Shown piece after piece: positions 8,628 through 16,785 of a stretch of DNA of 64,000 bases. This DNA is from WHSW01 sp963828755 (lineage in GTDB: Bacteria; Actinomycetota; Thermoleophilia; Solirubrobacterales; 70-9), in assembly GCA_963828755.1 (NCBI GenBank), contig CAWHFY010000013.1, positions 128,440-192,439 of the forward strand, written 5' to 3'. Under the pieces are notes generated by a model. It was not told where the DNA came from. It saw only the letters and a program-made list of their open reading frames with translations, and did not search any database. The position numbers and the translations under genes are program-made. Positions within the stretch are counted from its first letter, which is position 1. The number at the start of each line of letters is the position of its first letter.

Positions 8628-9440
8628 TCAGCGCATCGCAAGCGTCGAGATCACGGCTTCATAGAACCCGTCACCCATCGAGCCCTCGGTGACCGAGGCG
8701 TTCGGAAACCGCGCCAGCGCCTCGCGCAGGGCCTCGTCACGCTCGGGCCCGTTGGCGACCGCGAAGAAGCGCCCAACGGCGACGGCCGATTCGAGGTCCT
8801 CGATCGAATCGCCGATCGCGATGCAGTCCTCGGGCGCGTAGCCACGCGCGGCGACGTGGAAGGCGACGCCCTTCGCCTTGCTCGCCCCGCCCGGCACCAG
8901 GTGGTAGGCGTGGGCGCGGCCCTCGACCGCCTCCATGCGCCGCCCGATCGCGCCGTTATCGAGAAAGCGCAGGTCCTCGTGGCCGGCGGTGCGGATCAGC
9001 TCGTTCGCCTCGTCGACGTCGACCTTGCCCCGCATCAGCAGCGAGAGCTCGCGGCCCGTGTGCCAGGGCGCGTGCCACTCGAGCCGCCCGTCGAAGTGCT
9101 CGAACAGCATTTGGGGAATCCCGGCGGCGACCAGCCGCTCTGCCGGGACGCCGTCCTCGTTGGGCACCCAGTCGCCGGTCAGGTAGGTGCGCTCATCGTC
9201 GATCATCACCCCGCAGCCAGCCTCGTAGATGTAGGAGCTCTGGCCGAGCAGGCGGGCGTCGGAACGGACGGTCGACTCGCGCCGCCCGGACATGATCACG
9301 ACCTCGACCCCGGCCCGGTGACACGCCTCGAGCCCGCGCGCCTGCATGATCGAGAAGTTCCCGTCGGGGTCGCGAAACAGCGAGCCGCGCGGCCCGAGCA
9401 GGGTGCCGTCGAGGTCGGTGTAGACACAGCTGAGGCCCAT
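8628..9440 (-). CDS. HAD-superfamily phosphatase (Cof/MPGP-like)
   Basis: A 270-residue HAD phosphatase with a C2-type cap. Motif I is YTDLDGTLLG near residue 8, motif II is VVIMSGR, motif III is the Lys in GGASKAKGVAFH and motif IV is AIGDSIEDLE. The arrangement is that of Cof-type and mannosyl-3-phosphoglycerate or sucrose-phosphate phosphatases. The substrate is probably a sugar phosphate, but none of the neighbours identifies it. The ATG 9440 start is divergent from folP, with 23 bp between the two starts. Confidence 0.85.
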   Translation of the reverse strand: MGLSCVYTDLDGTLLGPRGSLFRDPDGNFSIMQARGLEACHRAGVEVVIMSGRRESTVRSDARLLGQSSYIYEAGCGVMIDDERTYLTGDWVPNEDGVPAERLVAAGIPQMLFEHFDGRLEWHAPWHTGRELSLLMRGKVDVDEANELIRTAGHEDLRFLDNGAIGRRMEAVEGRAHAYHLVPGGASKAKGVAFHVAARGYAPEDCIAIGDSIEDLESAVAVGRFFAVANGPERDEALREALARFPNASVTEGSMGDGFYEAVISTLAMR

Positions 9441-9463
9441 CGGGCCGTCTAACTTAGACGGCG

Positions 9464-10367
9464 GTGAGCAGCTGGCGAATCTCTGGGCGCACGATCGACT
9501 TCGGTCCGCCGCTCGCGGCGGGGATCGTCAACGTCACCGACGACTCGTTCTACGAGGGCGCTCGAAGCGGCACGCCCGAGGCCGCGATCGACGACGGCCT
9601 GGCGCTCGTCGAATCCGGCTTCGACCTGCTCGACGTAGGGGCGCTCGCCGCCCGCAGCGGCCCGCCGGTCTCGGCGGCCGACGAAGCGTCGCGCCTCGTC
9701 CCCGCCATCGCGGGCCTCACCGCCTCCCTGCGCCGACGGGTCGAAACCGTTGCGCTGTCTGGCGAAATCAACCCGTCGGCGTCCGTGGGGGTTCCCGATC
9801 GTCGCCGACACGTTCTCGCCCGAGGTGGCGGCGCTCGCCCTCGAAGCCGGGGCCGCGGCGATCAACGACGTCGGCGGCGGGGAGGACGCGATGCTCGAGC
9901 TGATCGCCGAGCGCGACTGTGGCTACGTGTTGATGCACATCGAGGGCCCGCCACGGGTCGACCGCCCCCCGCCCGCGTACGGGGACGTCGTCGACCATCT
10001 CGGCGAGTGGTTCACGGACCGGCTTGAGCGCGGCGCGGCGCTCGGCGTCGACCCCGAGCAGGTCGCGCTCGACCCCGGCCTCGATTTCGACCTGAGCACG
10101 GACGACGACGTCGAGATCCTGCATCGCCTCGGGGAGCTGCGCTCGCTCGGGCGCCCGCTGTTCGTTGCGCTCTCGCGCAAGGACTTCCTCGGAGCCGTCG
10201 CCGCGGGTTCGTGGGATGGGCGCCTGGCCGCCGAGCAGCGCGGGCCGGCGACGCTGGCGGCGACCGCGCTCGCCATCGACTCCGGCGCCGAGATGCTGCG
10301 CCTCCATGACGTCGAGGCGCTCGACGCGATGCGAACCGCGGCCGCGATCGTCGAGGCGCGCGCGTAG
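9464..10367 (+). pseudogene. folP: Dihydropteroate synthase-like gene interrupted by a 49-bp palindromic element
   Basis: A DHPS-like TIM barrel (folate pathway: pABA plus DHPPP to dihydropteroate). The N-terminal part reads AGIVNVTDDSFYEG, LLDVGALAARSGPP and RLVPAIAGLTASLR. The remainder is in another frame: FPIVADTFSPEVA, AAINDVGGGED, LDPGLDFD and ALSRKDFLGA. The break coincides exactly with a palindrome at 9731-9781. Deleting 49 bp gives LTASLRPWGFPIVADTF in one frame and a normal 284-residue protein. The canonical loop GGESTRPG is replaced by GALAARSGPP even in the intact part, so this may be a divergent paralogue. The 3' end (TAG 10365-10367) overlaps the GTG start of the helicase gene. 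Confidence 0.85.
9731..9781 (-). repeat. 51-bp palindromic element, copy A (inside folP)
   Basis: An inverted repeat with a 14-bp stem (CGCCGACGGGTCGA at 9731-9744, TCAACCCGTCGGCG at 9768-9781, one G-T type mismatch) around a 23-nt loop. On the minus strand it aligns without gaps to 41890-41940 with 43 of 51 identical positions. It splits folP. The CG dinucleotide at both ends could be a 2-bp target duplication, leaving a 47-bp core. It encodes no protein and has no T-run. Confidence 0.85.
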
Positions 10368-12724
10368 TGGAGCTCCTCGACGCTCCGCCTGTCGCGTGGG
10401 AGCGGCTGCTCGAGGCCGGTGAGGTCGATGAACGGCTGGTCGCAACCAGCGTCACCCAACCGCGCGACGCCCACACCGTGCCGACCCCGGAGCTCACGCC
10501 CGACCTCGTCTCGGCGCTGCTGCGCGCGGGGATCACAGGCCTGTACTCGCACCAGGTCGCGGCGCTCGAGGCCGCCCAGCGCGGGGATGTGATCGTGACC
10601 AGTGGCACCGCCTCCGGCAAGTCGATGTCGTTCAACCTTCCCGTGCTGGACGCGATCGCCGCCGACCCGAAGACGAGGGCGCTCTACATCTACCCGACCA
10701 AAGCGCTTGCGCAGGACCAGGCGCGAAAGCTCGCCGAGCTCGGCCTGCCGCAGCTGCGCCAAGCGATCTACGACGGCGACACGCCGCGCGACGATCGCCC
10801 TGGGATCCGGCGGCGCTCGAACCTGGTGCTCACCAACCCGGACATGCTCAACATGGCGGTGCTGTCTCACCACCAGCGCTGGGGAGACTTCCTCACCAAC
10901 CTGCGCTTCGTGGTCATCGACGAGGCCCACACCTACCGCGGGGTGTTCGGCTCGCACGTCGCCAACGTGCTGCGGCGGCTGCAGCGGGTCGCCCGCGTCT
11001 ACGGGTCCGAGCCGCGCTTCATCTGCGCCTCGGCGACGATCGCCAACCCGCTGGAGCTCGCGCGCGCGCTCACCGGGCGCCCGTTCGCGATCGTCGACTC
11101 CGACGGCGCGCCCAGCGCCCGCCGGCGGATCGCGATCTGGAACCCGCCGGTGATCGACCCACTCTCGATGACCCGGCGCTCGGTCCTCTCCGAGACCGCG
11201 GAGCTGCTCGCCGACCTCGTCGTCAACGGGGCGCGCACCATCTGCTTCCTGCGCAGCCGCCGCGGCATCGAGCTGATCCAGCGGTTCACCCGCATGCGGC
11301 TCGAGGAGCTCGGGGAGCCAGCGCTCGCCGCTCGGATCGCCCCCTACCGGGCCGGCTACACGCCCCAGCAGCGACGCGAGATCGAGGCGAAGCTCGCCCG
11401 TGGCGAGCTGCTCGGGGTCGTCGCCACCGACGCGCTCGAGCTCGGGATCGACATCGGCGAGCTCGACGCCGCGATCTGCGCGACCTTCCCAGGCACGATC
11501 GCCAGCCTCCGCCAGATGTGGGGCCGCGCCGGCCGGCGACGCGAGGGGATCGCCATCTACGTCGCCGGCCAGGACGCACTCGACCAGTTCTTCTGTCGCC
11601 ACCCCGATGAGTTCCTCGGCCGCCCGGTCGAAGCAGCGATCCTCGACCACACCAACGAGCGGATCCAGACCGCGCACCTACTCGCCGCGGCTCATGAGGC
11701 GCCGCTCGGCGGCACGGCGAGTCAGCCCGGAGGCGCCGACGACGAGATCCTCGGCGACCGCTGGCGCGAGCGCGCCGACCAGCTCGTCGGCGCCGGCCAG
11801 CTGCGGCTGTCCCGCGACGGCCGCTATCTGCCGCGCGGCACCGGCTTTCCGGCCGGCGAGATCTCGCTGCGCTCCGCGTCGCTCGACTCCGTCGCAGTGG
11901 TCGAGCGCTCCTCGGGCGAGCTGCTCGGCCAGGTCGAGGCAGAGAGGGCGTTCTCCACCGTCCACCCGGGGGCCGTGTATCTGCACCTCGGTCGCTCGTA
12001 TGAGGTCGGAGAGCTCGATGTCGAGGGCAGGCGAGCGATCGTCGAGCCATTTGACGGCGACTGGTACACCCAGCCGCGCAAGGAGACGATGGTTTACATC
12101 GAGGGCGCCGACGACTCGCGGACGATCGGGATCGGCGCCGACGCGGTCGAGCTCACCTTCGGCGAGGTGTCGGTCACCGAGCAGGTGATCGCCTATCAGC
12201 GCAAGAGCCTCAGCGACCACAAGGTGATCGATATGGTCGCGCTCGACCTGCCGGAGCAGAACTTCCCGACTCAGGCGCTCTGGTACGTGCTGCCCGATGC
12301 GCTCGCCGGGCCGGATGCGTTCGAGCCCGACGTCCAGCTCGGCGCGCTGCACGCCAGCGAGCACTCGCAGATTGCGGTCCTGCCGCTACTGGCGATGTGC
12401 GACCGCTGGGACATCGGCGGGCTGTCCACCAACATTCACTTTCAGACCGGCCTGCCGACCATCTTCATCTACGACGGCCACCCGGGCGGGGTCGGGATCG
12501 CCCGTCGCGGCTACGACGAGTTCGAGCGGTTGGTCGTCGACGCCGCGCGGCTCGTCGGCGAGTGCCCGTGCGAGGCGGGCTGCCCGTCGTGCGTACAGAG
12601 CCCGAAGTGCGGCAACCTCAACGAGCCGCTGCACAAAGCGGGGGCGCTCGAGCTGATGGAGGCGATCATCAACCTGATCGCGGCGCAGCGCCGGCCCGTT
12701 GATGAGCGCGCCACCGGGGGGTAG
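10367..12724 (+). CDS. DEAD/DEAH-box helicase of the YprA/MrfA type (DUF1998)
   Basis: A 785-residue superfamily 2 helicase. Walker A is TSGTASGKS with Lys85, the DEAH box is VIDEAHTY at 183-190, motif III is SATIANP and motif VI is QMWGRAGRR. The C-terminal MZB/DUF1998 domain carries the four-cysteine cluster CPCEAGCPSCVQSPKCGN. This architecture matches Bacillus MrfA (YprA), a 3'-5' DNA helicase for repair of mitomycin-type lesions, so a repair role is likely by family. The GTG start at 10367 overlaps the folP stop by one base. Together with lhr, nei, polX and the helicase-nuclease, the window is rich in repair functions. Confidence 0.92.
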   Translation: MELLDAPPVAWERLLEAGEVDERLVATSVTQPRDAHTVPTPELTPDLVSALLRAGITGLYSHQVAALEAAQRGDVIVTSGTASGKSMSFNLPVLDAIAADPKTRALYIYPTKALAQDQARKLAELGLPQLRQAIYDGDTPRDDRPGIRRRSNLVLTNPDMLNMAVLSHHQRWGDFLTNLRFVVIDEAHTYRGVFGSHVANVLRRLQRVARVYGSEPRFICASATIANPLELARALTGRPFAIVDSDGAPSARRRIAIWNPPVIDPLSMTRRSVLSETAELLADLVVNGARTICFLRSRRGIELIQRFTRMRLEELGEPALAARIAPYRAGYTPQQRREIEAKLARGELLGVVATDALELGIDIGELDAAICATFPGTIASLRQMWGRAGRRREGIAIYVAGQDALDQFFCRHPDEFLGRPVEAAILDHTNERIQTAHLLAAAHEAPLGGTASQPGGADDEILGDRWRERADQLVGAGQLRLSRDGRYLPRGTGFPAGEISLRSASLDSVAVVERSSGELLGQVEAERAFSTVHPGAVYLHLGRSYEVGELDVEGRRAIVEPFDGDWYTQPRKETMVYIEGADDSRTIGIGADAVELTFGEVSVTEQVIAYQRKSLSDHKVIDMVALDLPEQNFPTQALWYVLPDALAGPDAFEPDVQLGALHASEHSQIAVLPLLAMCDRWDIGGLSTNIHFQTGLPTIFIYDGHPGGVGIARRGYDEFERLVVDAARLVGECPCEAGCPSCVQSPKCGNLNEPLHKAGALELMEAIINLIAAQRRPVDERATGG

Positions 12725-12757
12725 GTAGCGCTGCGAGAGGTTCGCTGAGCGACGCGG

Positions 12758-13368
12758 TCAGTCGCGTACGGCCCGAAAGCGCGCCCCGACGCGCGGAAGC
12801 GTCCCCGCCTCGATCTCCGCGCGCTCTTCGTCCGCGAACCCCGGCGGCAGGTTCCAGCGATGGAGGTAGGCGCCGCGGGAGACCGGCCCGAGCGTGAACC
12901 CCGCCGTGACGAGGGAGGCGCGCACTTCGTCGAGTGGGTGGACGTGGCCGCGAACCTCGGCGATCAGGTCGGCGGCCGTCTCGCTGTGCTCGTGCTCGCC
13001 GCGGCGGGCGATCAGCCAGTCGGCGGCGCGTGCGTCGACGGCATCGACGTCGAACTCGTCGACCAGCAGCGAGCTCCCGGGCTTCAGCGCCGCCGCGAGC
13101 GTCTCCAGCGACTCGGCCAGCGGCTCGACGTGATGCAGCGAGACGGCGGCGACCGCGGCGTCGAACCCGGCGGAGGTGCCTCCAGCTCGGCGAGCGCGAT
13201 CCGCTCGACGCCGGGGCCGGCGTCGCCCGGATCGATCGCGGTGACGTTGTAGCCCGCCTCGCGCAGCGCGGCGGCGAGCTCCCCGGTCCCGGCGCCGATC
13301 TCGAGCACGCTCGCGGGCGCGGGCGGTAACTCTCCCTTGATCCACGTCTCGAGCTCCGGATCACGCAT
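12758..13368 (-). CDS. Class I SAM-dependent methyltransferase, one frame break
   Basis: A small-molecule methyltransferase of the UbiE/Methyltransf_11 type. From ATG 13368 the N-terminal part reads MRDPELETWIKGELPPAP and the SAM loop VLEIGAGTGELAAALR. After a frame break near 13178 the protein continues FDAAVAAVSLHHVEPLAE, then LKPGSSLLVDEFD, to the TGA at 12758. With one base corrected it has about 203 residues. It is convergent with the helicase gene, 33 bp away, and divergent from a 66-residue gene. The substrate is unknown. Confidence 0.8.
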
Positions 13369-13398
13369 CCGCCGTATATAGCGGCTAGCGTCGCCGGC

Positions 13399-13599
13399 GT
13401 GAGCGGACTCGGGGACTTCGGCTGGCGGCAGACCAAGGACGGCCGGGTGCGGATCGCTCGCGCGGGCCGGGTCGTGACGACGCTCTCGGGGCCGGCCGCG
13501 AGCCGTTTCATCACCCGCGTGGAGGGCGCCGACGAGGACGCGGCCCAGCACCTGATGGCGCGCGCCACCGGTAACTACAAGCGCGGTAACGAGCGCTAG
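13399..13599 (+). CDS. Small hypothetical protein, 66 aa
   Basis: A 66-residue protein starting at GTG 13399 and ending just before the tRNA gene. The sequence DGRVRIARAGRVVTTLSG then FITRVEGADEDAAQHLMARATGNYKRGNE looks like a compact folded domain and resembles small conserved actinobacterial hypothetical proteins in style. I cannot assign a function. There is no signal peptide or cysteine. It is divergent from the methyltransferase gene by 30 bp, and the spacer carries a TATATA stretch at about 13374-13380 that could serve as a -10 region in either direction. Confidence 0.6.
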   Translation: MSGLGDFGWRQTKDGRVRIARAGRVVTTLSGPAASRFITRVEGADEDAAQHLMARATGNYKRGNER

Positions 13600-13612
13600 C
13601 CTTACCCGCCGC

Positions 13613-13685
13613 GGCGAGGTAGCTCAGTTGGTAGAGCACACGACTGAAAATCGTGGTGTCGCCGGTTCGATTCCGGCCCTCGCCA
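13613..13685 (+). tRNA. tRNA-Phe (GAA)
   Basis: A 73-nt cloverleaf. The acceptor arms GGCGAGG and CCTCGCC pair over seven positions, with discriminator A at 13685. The D arm is GCTCAGTTGGTAGAGC. The anticodon stem is CACGA/TCGTG around loop CTGAAAA (anticodon GAA), and the T arm is GCCGG-TTCGATT-CCGGC. The 3' CCA is not encoded. No hairpin followed by T residues is evident downstream. Confidence 0.97.
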
Positions 13686-13838
13686 TCGCTCGCTCGATCC
13701 CCAACGGCCCCGGTCGGGTCGGCGCCGACACTTGCGATCTCGCTGAAGTGTGAGCAAGGTCCGTCCGGCGCTGTGGTGGCGGTGTTATGACCTTCTCCAC
13801 GCAGCGCCGCCGGCGCTCGCCCGTCAGGAGTGATAACT

Positions 13839-14279
13839 ATGCCGCCTGCGCAGATGGCCGTCGACCGAACCTCGAGTCAGCAGCTCAACCGCCTCTTGGA
13901 GGCCTATGAGGCGTTCGCGGACGGACGCCTCGAGCGCATCCCCGACCTCTTCGACCCCGAGGGCTTCTACCGCACGAGCGGCATGTTCCCCGGAATGCGC
14001 GAGCGCTATGTCGGTCACGAGGAGATCGCCGCCTTCTGGCACGCCGCGACCGAGGCGTGGGAGCGCCTGGAGATCGAGGTCGGCCAGACCATCGCCCGCA
14101 ACGACCGCGTGGTCGCGCAGGTGTGGCTGGATGGACGCGGGCTCGGAAGCGGCATCGATGTGAGATTCGAGGCCGGGCACGTGGTCCGGTTCCGCGACCT
14201 CAGGATCGTGGAGTTCCTGGCCTTTCCGACCTGGGAGGCGGCGCTCGCCGAATGGGAGCGGTTGGAATCGCAGCGTTAA
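13839..14279 (+). CDS. NTF2-like / SnoaL-like domain protein
   Basis: A 146-residue protein of the NTF2-like (ketosteroid isomerase/SnoaL) fold. The N-terminal helix is LNRLLEAYEAFADGRLERIPDLFDPE, then a GHEEIAAFWHAA helix and paired strands (VVAQVWLDGRG, RFEAGHVVRFRDLRIVEF), which fit the cone-shaped fold. ATG 13839 is preferred over GTG 13830 because AGGAG at 13826-13830 is then correctly spaced. The family includes enzymes and binding proteins, and no catalytic residue set can be assigned here. A second family member is at 27.5-27.9 kb. Confidence 0.75.
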   Translation: MPPAQMAVDRTSSQQLNRLLEAYEAFADGRLERIPDLFDPEGFYRTSGMFPGMRERYVGHEEIAAFWHAATEAWERLEIEVGQTIARNDRVVAQVWLDGRGLGSGIDVRFEAGHVVRFRDLRIVEFLAFPTWEAALAEWERLESQR

Positions 14280-14366
14280 CCGCGACCGCGACCGAGCCTG
14301 CCGCCTCCCGACCGTCCCTGACGAGCCCTTCGAACAAAATGCGCAGCGTCGGCGAGGGGCGTGCGC

Positions 14367-14747
14367 TCAGCTGACCAGCTCGAGGCCCAGCCAGACGACC
14401 ACCGCAGTCGCCAGCAGCACCGCGCCCTGGAGCGCGTGCAGCTTCGGCCAGCGCAGATGGGCGAGGGTCAGGGCCACCACGGCGCCGACGAGGGCGAGCT
14501 TGATCTGCAGCGTCGACGCGCCCCAGAGGTCGAAGTGGGAGGCGAGCGCGAAGCCGGTGATCAGCAGCACGCCCAGCGCGATCAGCGACCCATAGCCGAA
14601 TCGCCGCGCCATCGCCCGCAGGCGTTCACGGTCGGGGCTCTGGCGCTCAACGGGGACGATGACGAGCCCGAGCACGAGCTGGCCGCCGAGAAAGAACGCC
14701 ATCGCGATCAGGTGCAGGTAGAGCACCGCTTGCCAGAGATCATCCAC
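14367..14747 (-). CDS. Four-helix membrane protein (CopD/DUF-like)
   Basis: A 126-residue integral membrane protein with four predicted helices: AVLYLHLIAMAFFLGGQLVLGL, GSLIALGVLLITGFAL, IKLALVGAVVALTLAHL and ALQGAVLLATAVVVWLGL. A His in helix 1 (LYLHLIAM) and a His in AHLRWPKLHAL recall small CopD-like or heme-binding membrane proteins, but that assignment is weak. It begins at GTG 14747, just downstream of the aldo/keto reductase on the same strand, so the two may be co-transcribed. Confidence 0.65.
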   Translation of the reverse strand: MDDLWQAVLYLHLIAMAFFLGGQLVLGLVIVPVERQSPDRERLRAMARRFGYGSLIALGVLLITGFALASHFDLWGASTLQIKLALVGAVVALTLAHLRWPKLHALQGAVLLATAVVVWLGLELVS

Positions 14748-14777
14748 GCCGACAGTCTCCCAGCCGGCCGCGCCGGC

Positions 14778-15620
14778 TTACGGCGTGACGAACGTGTCCG
14801 GGTCCGGCCCGATCCGCTCGCCGGCGTCGAGGGCGTCGATCGCCTCGACTTCGGCGTCGGTGAGATCGAAGTCGAAGATCGCGAAGTTCTCCTCGATCCG
14901 CTCCGGTGTCACCGACTTCGGGAAGACGACGTTGCCGATCTGCACGTGCCAGCGCAGCACCACCTGACCGGTCGTCTTGTCGTGCGCGTTGGCGATCTCG
15001 GCGAGGGTCGGATCGTCGAGCACCGCCCCCTGGGCCAGCGGGCTCCACGCCTCGGTGACGATCCCGAGCTCGGCGTGCTCGTGGCGCAGGCCGCGCTGCT
15101 GGAGGCGCGGATGCAGCTCGATCTGATTGACGGCCGGGGTCACGCCGGTCTCGGCGATGATGCGCTCGAGGTGGCCGGGCTGGAAGTTCGAGACGCCGAT
15201 CGACCGAACCAGCCCCGCCGCGCGGGCGTCGACGAACGCGCGCCAGGTCTCGACGTAGCGGTCGTGCGCGGGCACCGGCCAGTGGATCAGGTAGAGGTCG
15301 ACGTGGTCGAGCTCGAGCCGCTCGAGGCTCTGCTTGAGCGCCCTGGTCGCCTCGTCGTAGCCGTGGTGATCGTTGAAGCACTTGGTCGTGATGAAGACGT
15401 CGTTGCGCTCGAGTCCGGAGCCCCTGAAGGCCTGCCCGACCTCGGCCTCGTTGCGGTAGGCGGCGGCTGTGTCGATGTGGCGGTAGCCGACCTCGAACGC
15501 CCGCTGGGTCACCTCCTCGGTGTCGGCCGGCGGCACCTGAAAGACGCCGAAGCCGAGCTGCGGGATCCGGTTGCCGTCGTTGAGCGCGATCTCTGGGACT
15601 CTGGTCTCGGTTGGGCTCAT
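14778..15620 (-). CDS. Aldo/keto reductase (2,5-diketo-D-gluconate reductase-like)
   Basis: An NADPH-dependent carbonyl reductase of the AKR5-like group, with a TIM barrel. The catalytic tetrad is visible as Asp in RHIDTAAAY, Tyr in the same motif (YRNEAEVG), Lys in ITTKCF and His in LIHWPVP. The cofactor motifs SIGVSNF and PKSVTPERIEEN are also present. ATG 15620 gives 280 residues. A TTG at 15653 in frame would add 11 residues and is less typical. Likely roles are detoxification of carbonyls or keto-sugar reduction. It is divergent from the YihY gene. Confidence 0.9.
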   Translation of the reverse strand: MSPTETRVPEIALNDGNRIPQLGFGVFQVPPADTEEVTQRAFEVGYRHIDTAAAYRNEAEVGQAFRGSGLERNDVFITTKCFNDHHGYDEATRALKQSLERLELDHVDLYLIHWPVPAHDRYVETWRAFVDARAAGLVRSIGVSNFQPGHLERIIAETGVTPAVNQIELHPRLQQRGLRHEHAELGIVTEAWSPLAQGAVLDDPTLAEIANAHDKTTGQVVLRWHVQIGNVVFPKSVTPERIEENFAIFDFDLTDAEVEAIDALDAGERIGPDPDTFVTP

Positions 15621-15697
15621 CTGGTCTGGGTTGCCCTTCGCTGGGTCGATCAAACAACGGCCTGGGTCATCGGCGCGTGAACGGGTATCAACCCCGC

Positions 15698-16654
15698 ATG
15701 GCGATTCGCAATCCGAGCGATCTCACCGTGCGCGCGTGGTGGCACGCGATGCGCGATGCGGCGAAGTCGTTTCAGGCGAAGAGCCTCACCGACGCGGCGG
15801 CGGCGCTGACCTACTACTCGGTGCTCTCGATCTTCCCCGCGCTGATCGTGTTGGTCTCGTTGCTCGGCGTGGTCGGCTCGCAGGACTCGATCGACGGGCT
15901 GTTGCGGATCGCCGAGGATCTTGGGTCGTCGTCGGCCGTCGACACCCTGCGCGGCCCGATCGAGAACATCGTCAACAACTCGGGCGACGCCGGGGTCGCG
16001 CTGGTGATCGGGATCGCCGCGGCGCTGTGGTCGGCGTCCGGCTACATCGGCGCCTTCATGCGCGCCGCGAACCGAATCTACGAGGTCGACGAGGACCGCC
16101 CGTTCTGGAAGCTGCGCCCGCTACAACTGCTGATCACCCTGGTGATGACGATCGCGGTCGCGCTGATCTTGATCGCGCTGGTGCTCACCGGCCCGCTCGC
16201 GAAGGCGATCGGCGACGAGATCGGGGTCGGCGGGGCCGCCCTGACCGCGTTCGAGATCGCCAAGTGGCCGCTGCTGTTCGCCGCGGTCGTCGGGGTGATC
16301 GCGCTGCTATACCGGTTCTCGCCCGACGCCCGCCACGAGGGCCTGCGCTGGATCCTTCCCGGCAGCCTCGTCGCGACCGTGCTCTGGCTGCTGGGCTCGG
16401 TCGGGTTCAGCCTCTACGTCGCGAACTTCGGCTCGTACTCGGGCACCTACGGCAGCCTCGCCGGCGGCATCGTGCTGCTGCTGTGGCTCTGGCTCACCAA
16501 CGTCGCGGTGGTCTTCGGCGCGCAGTTCGCGGCGGAGCTGGAGCGGACCGCGAACGCCGCGCGCCAGCCGACGGCGCCCGGCGAGCCGGTTTCGATCGAC
16601 CCGGCCGAGCGCGACGAGGCGCCGCACTACTCCCCGGTAAGCGACCCGCGCTAG
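15698..16654 (+). CDS. YihY/BrkB-family inner membrane protein
   Basis: A 318-residue polytopic membrane protein of the YihY/virulence factor BrkB family. The hallmark segment LTDAAAALTYYSVLSIFPALI is followed by about six membrane helices (for example GVALVIGIAAALWSASGYIGAF and LLITLVMTIAVALILIALVL) and the family motif YRFSPDARHEGLRWILPGS near the last helices. The C-terminal tail is Pro/Glu-rich and cytoplasmic-looking. ATG 15698 is selected because it precedes the conserved region directly; a GTG at 15677 is in frame. Function in this family is unsettled, and the early RNase BN assignment is considered wrong. Confidence 0.9.
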   Translation: MAIRNPSDLTVRAWWHAMRDAAKSFQAKSLTDAAAALTYYSVLSIFPALIVLVSLLGVVGSQDSIDGLLRIAEDLGSSSAVDTLRGPIENIVNNSGDAGVALVIGIAAALWSASGYIGAFMRAANRIYEVDEDRPFWKLRPLQLLITLVMTIAVALILIALVLTGPLAKAIGDEIGVGGAALTAFEIAKWPLLFAAVVGVIALLYRFSPDARHEGLRWILPGSLVATVLWLLGSVGFSLYVANFGSYSGTYGSLAGGIVLLLWLWLTNVAVVFGAQFAAELERTANAARQPTAPGEPVSIDPAERDEAPHYSPVSDPR

Positions 16655-16785
16655 CCGCCGCGGCGGCGACCACGCAGCCCCGGATCCGTCAGTTGCGTCA
16701 GGACGCCCCTGTGCCGGCCGACCAACCCTGCATGGACGCAACCCGGAGAGATCGGCCGTCCGGCCCTCTGTCTAATTTGGGATCA

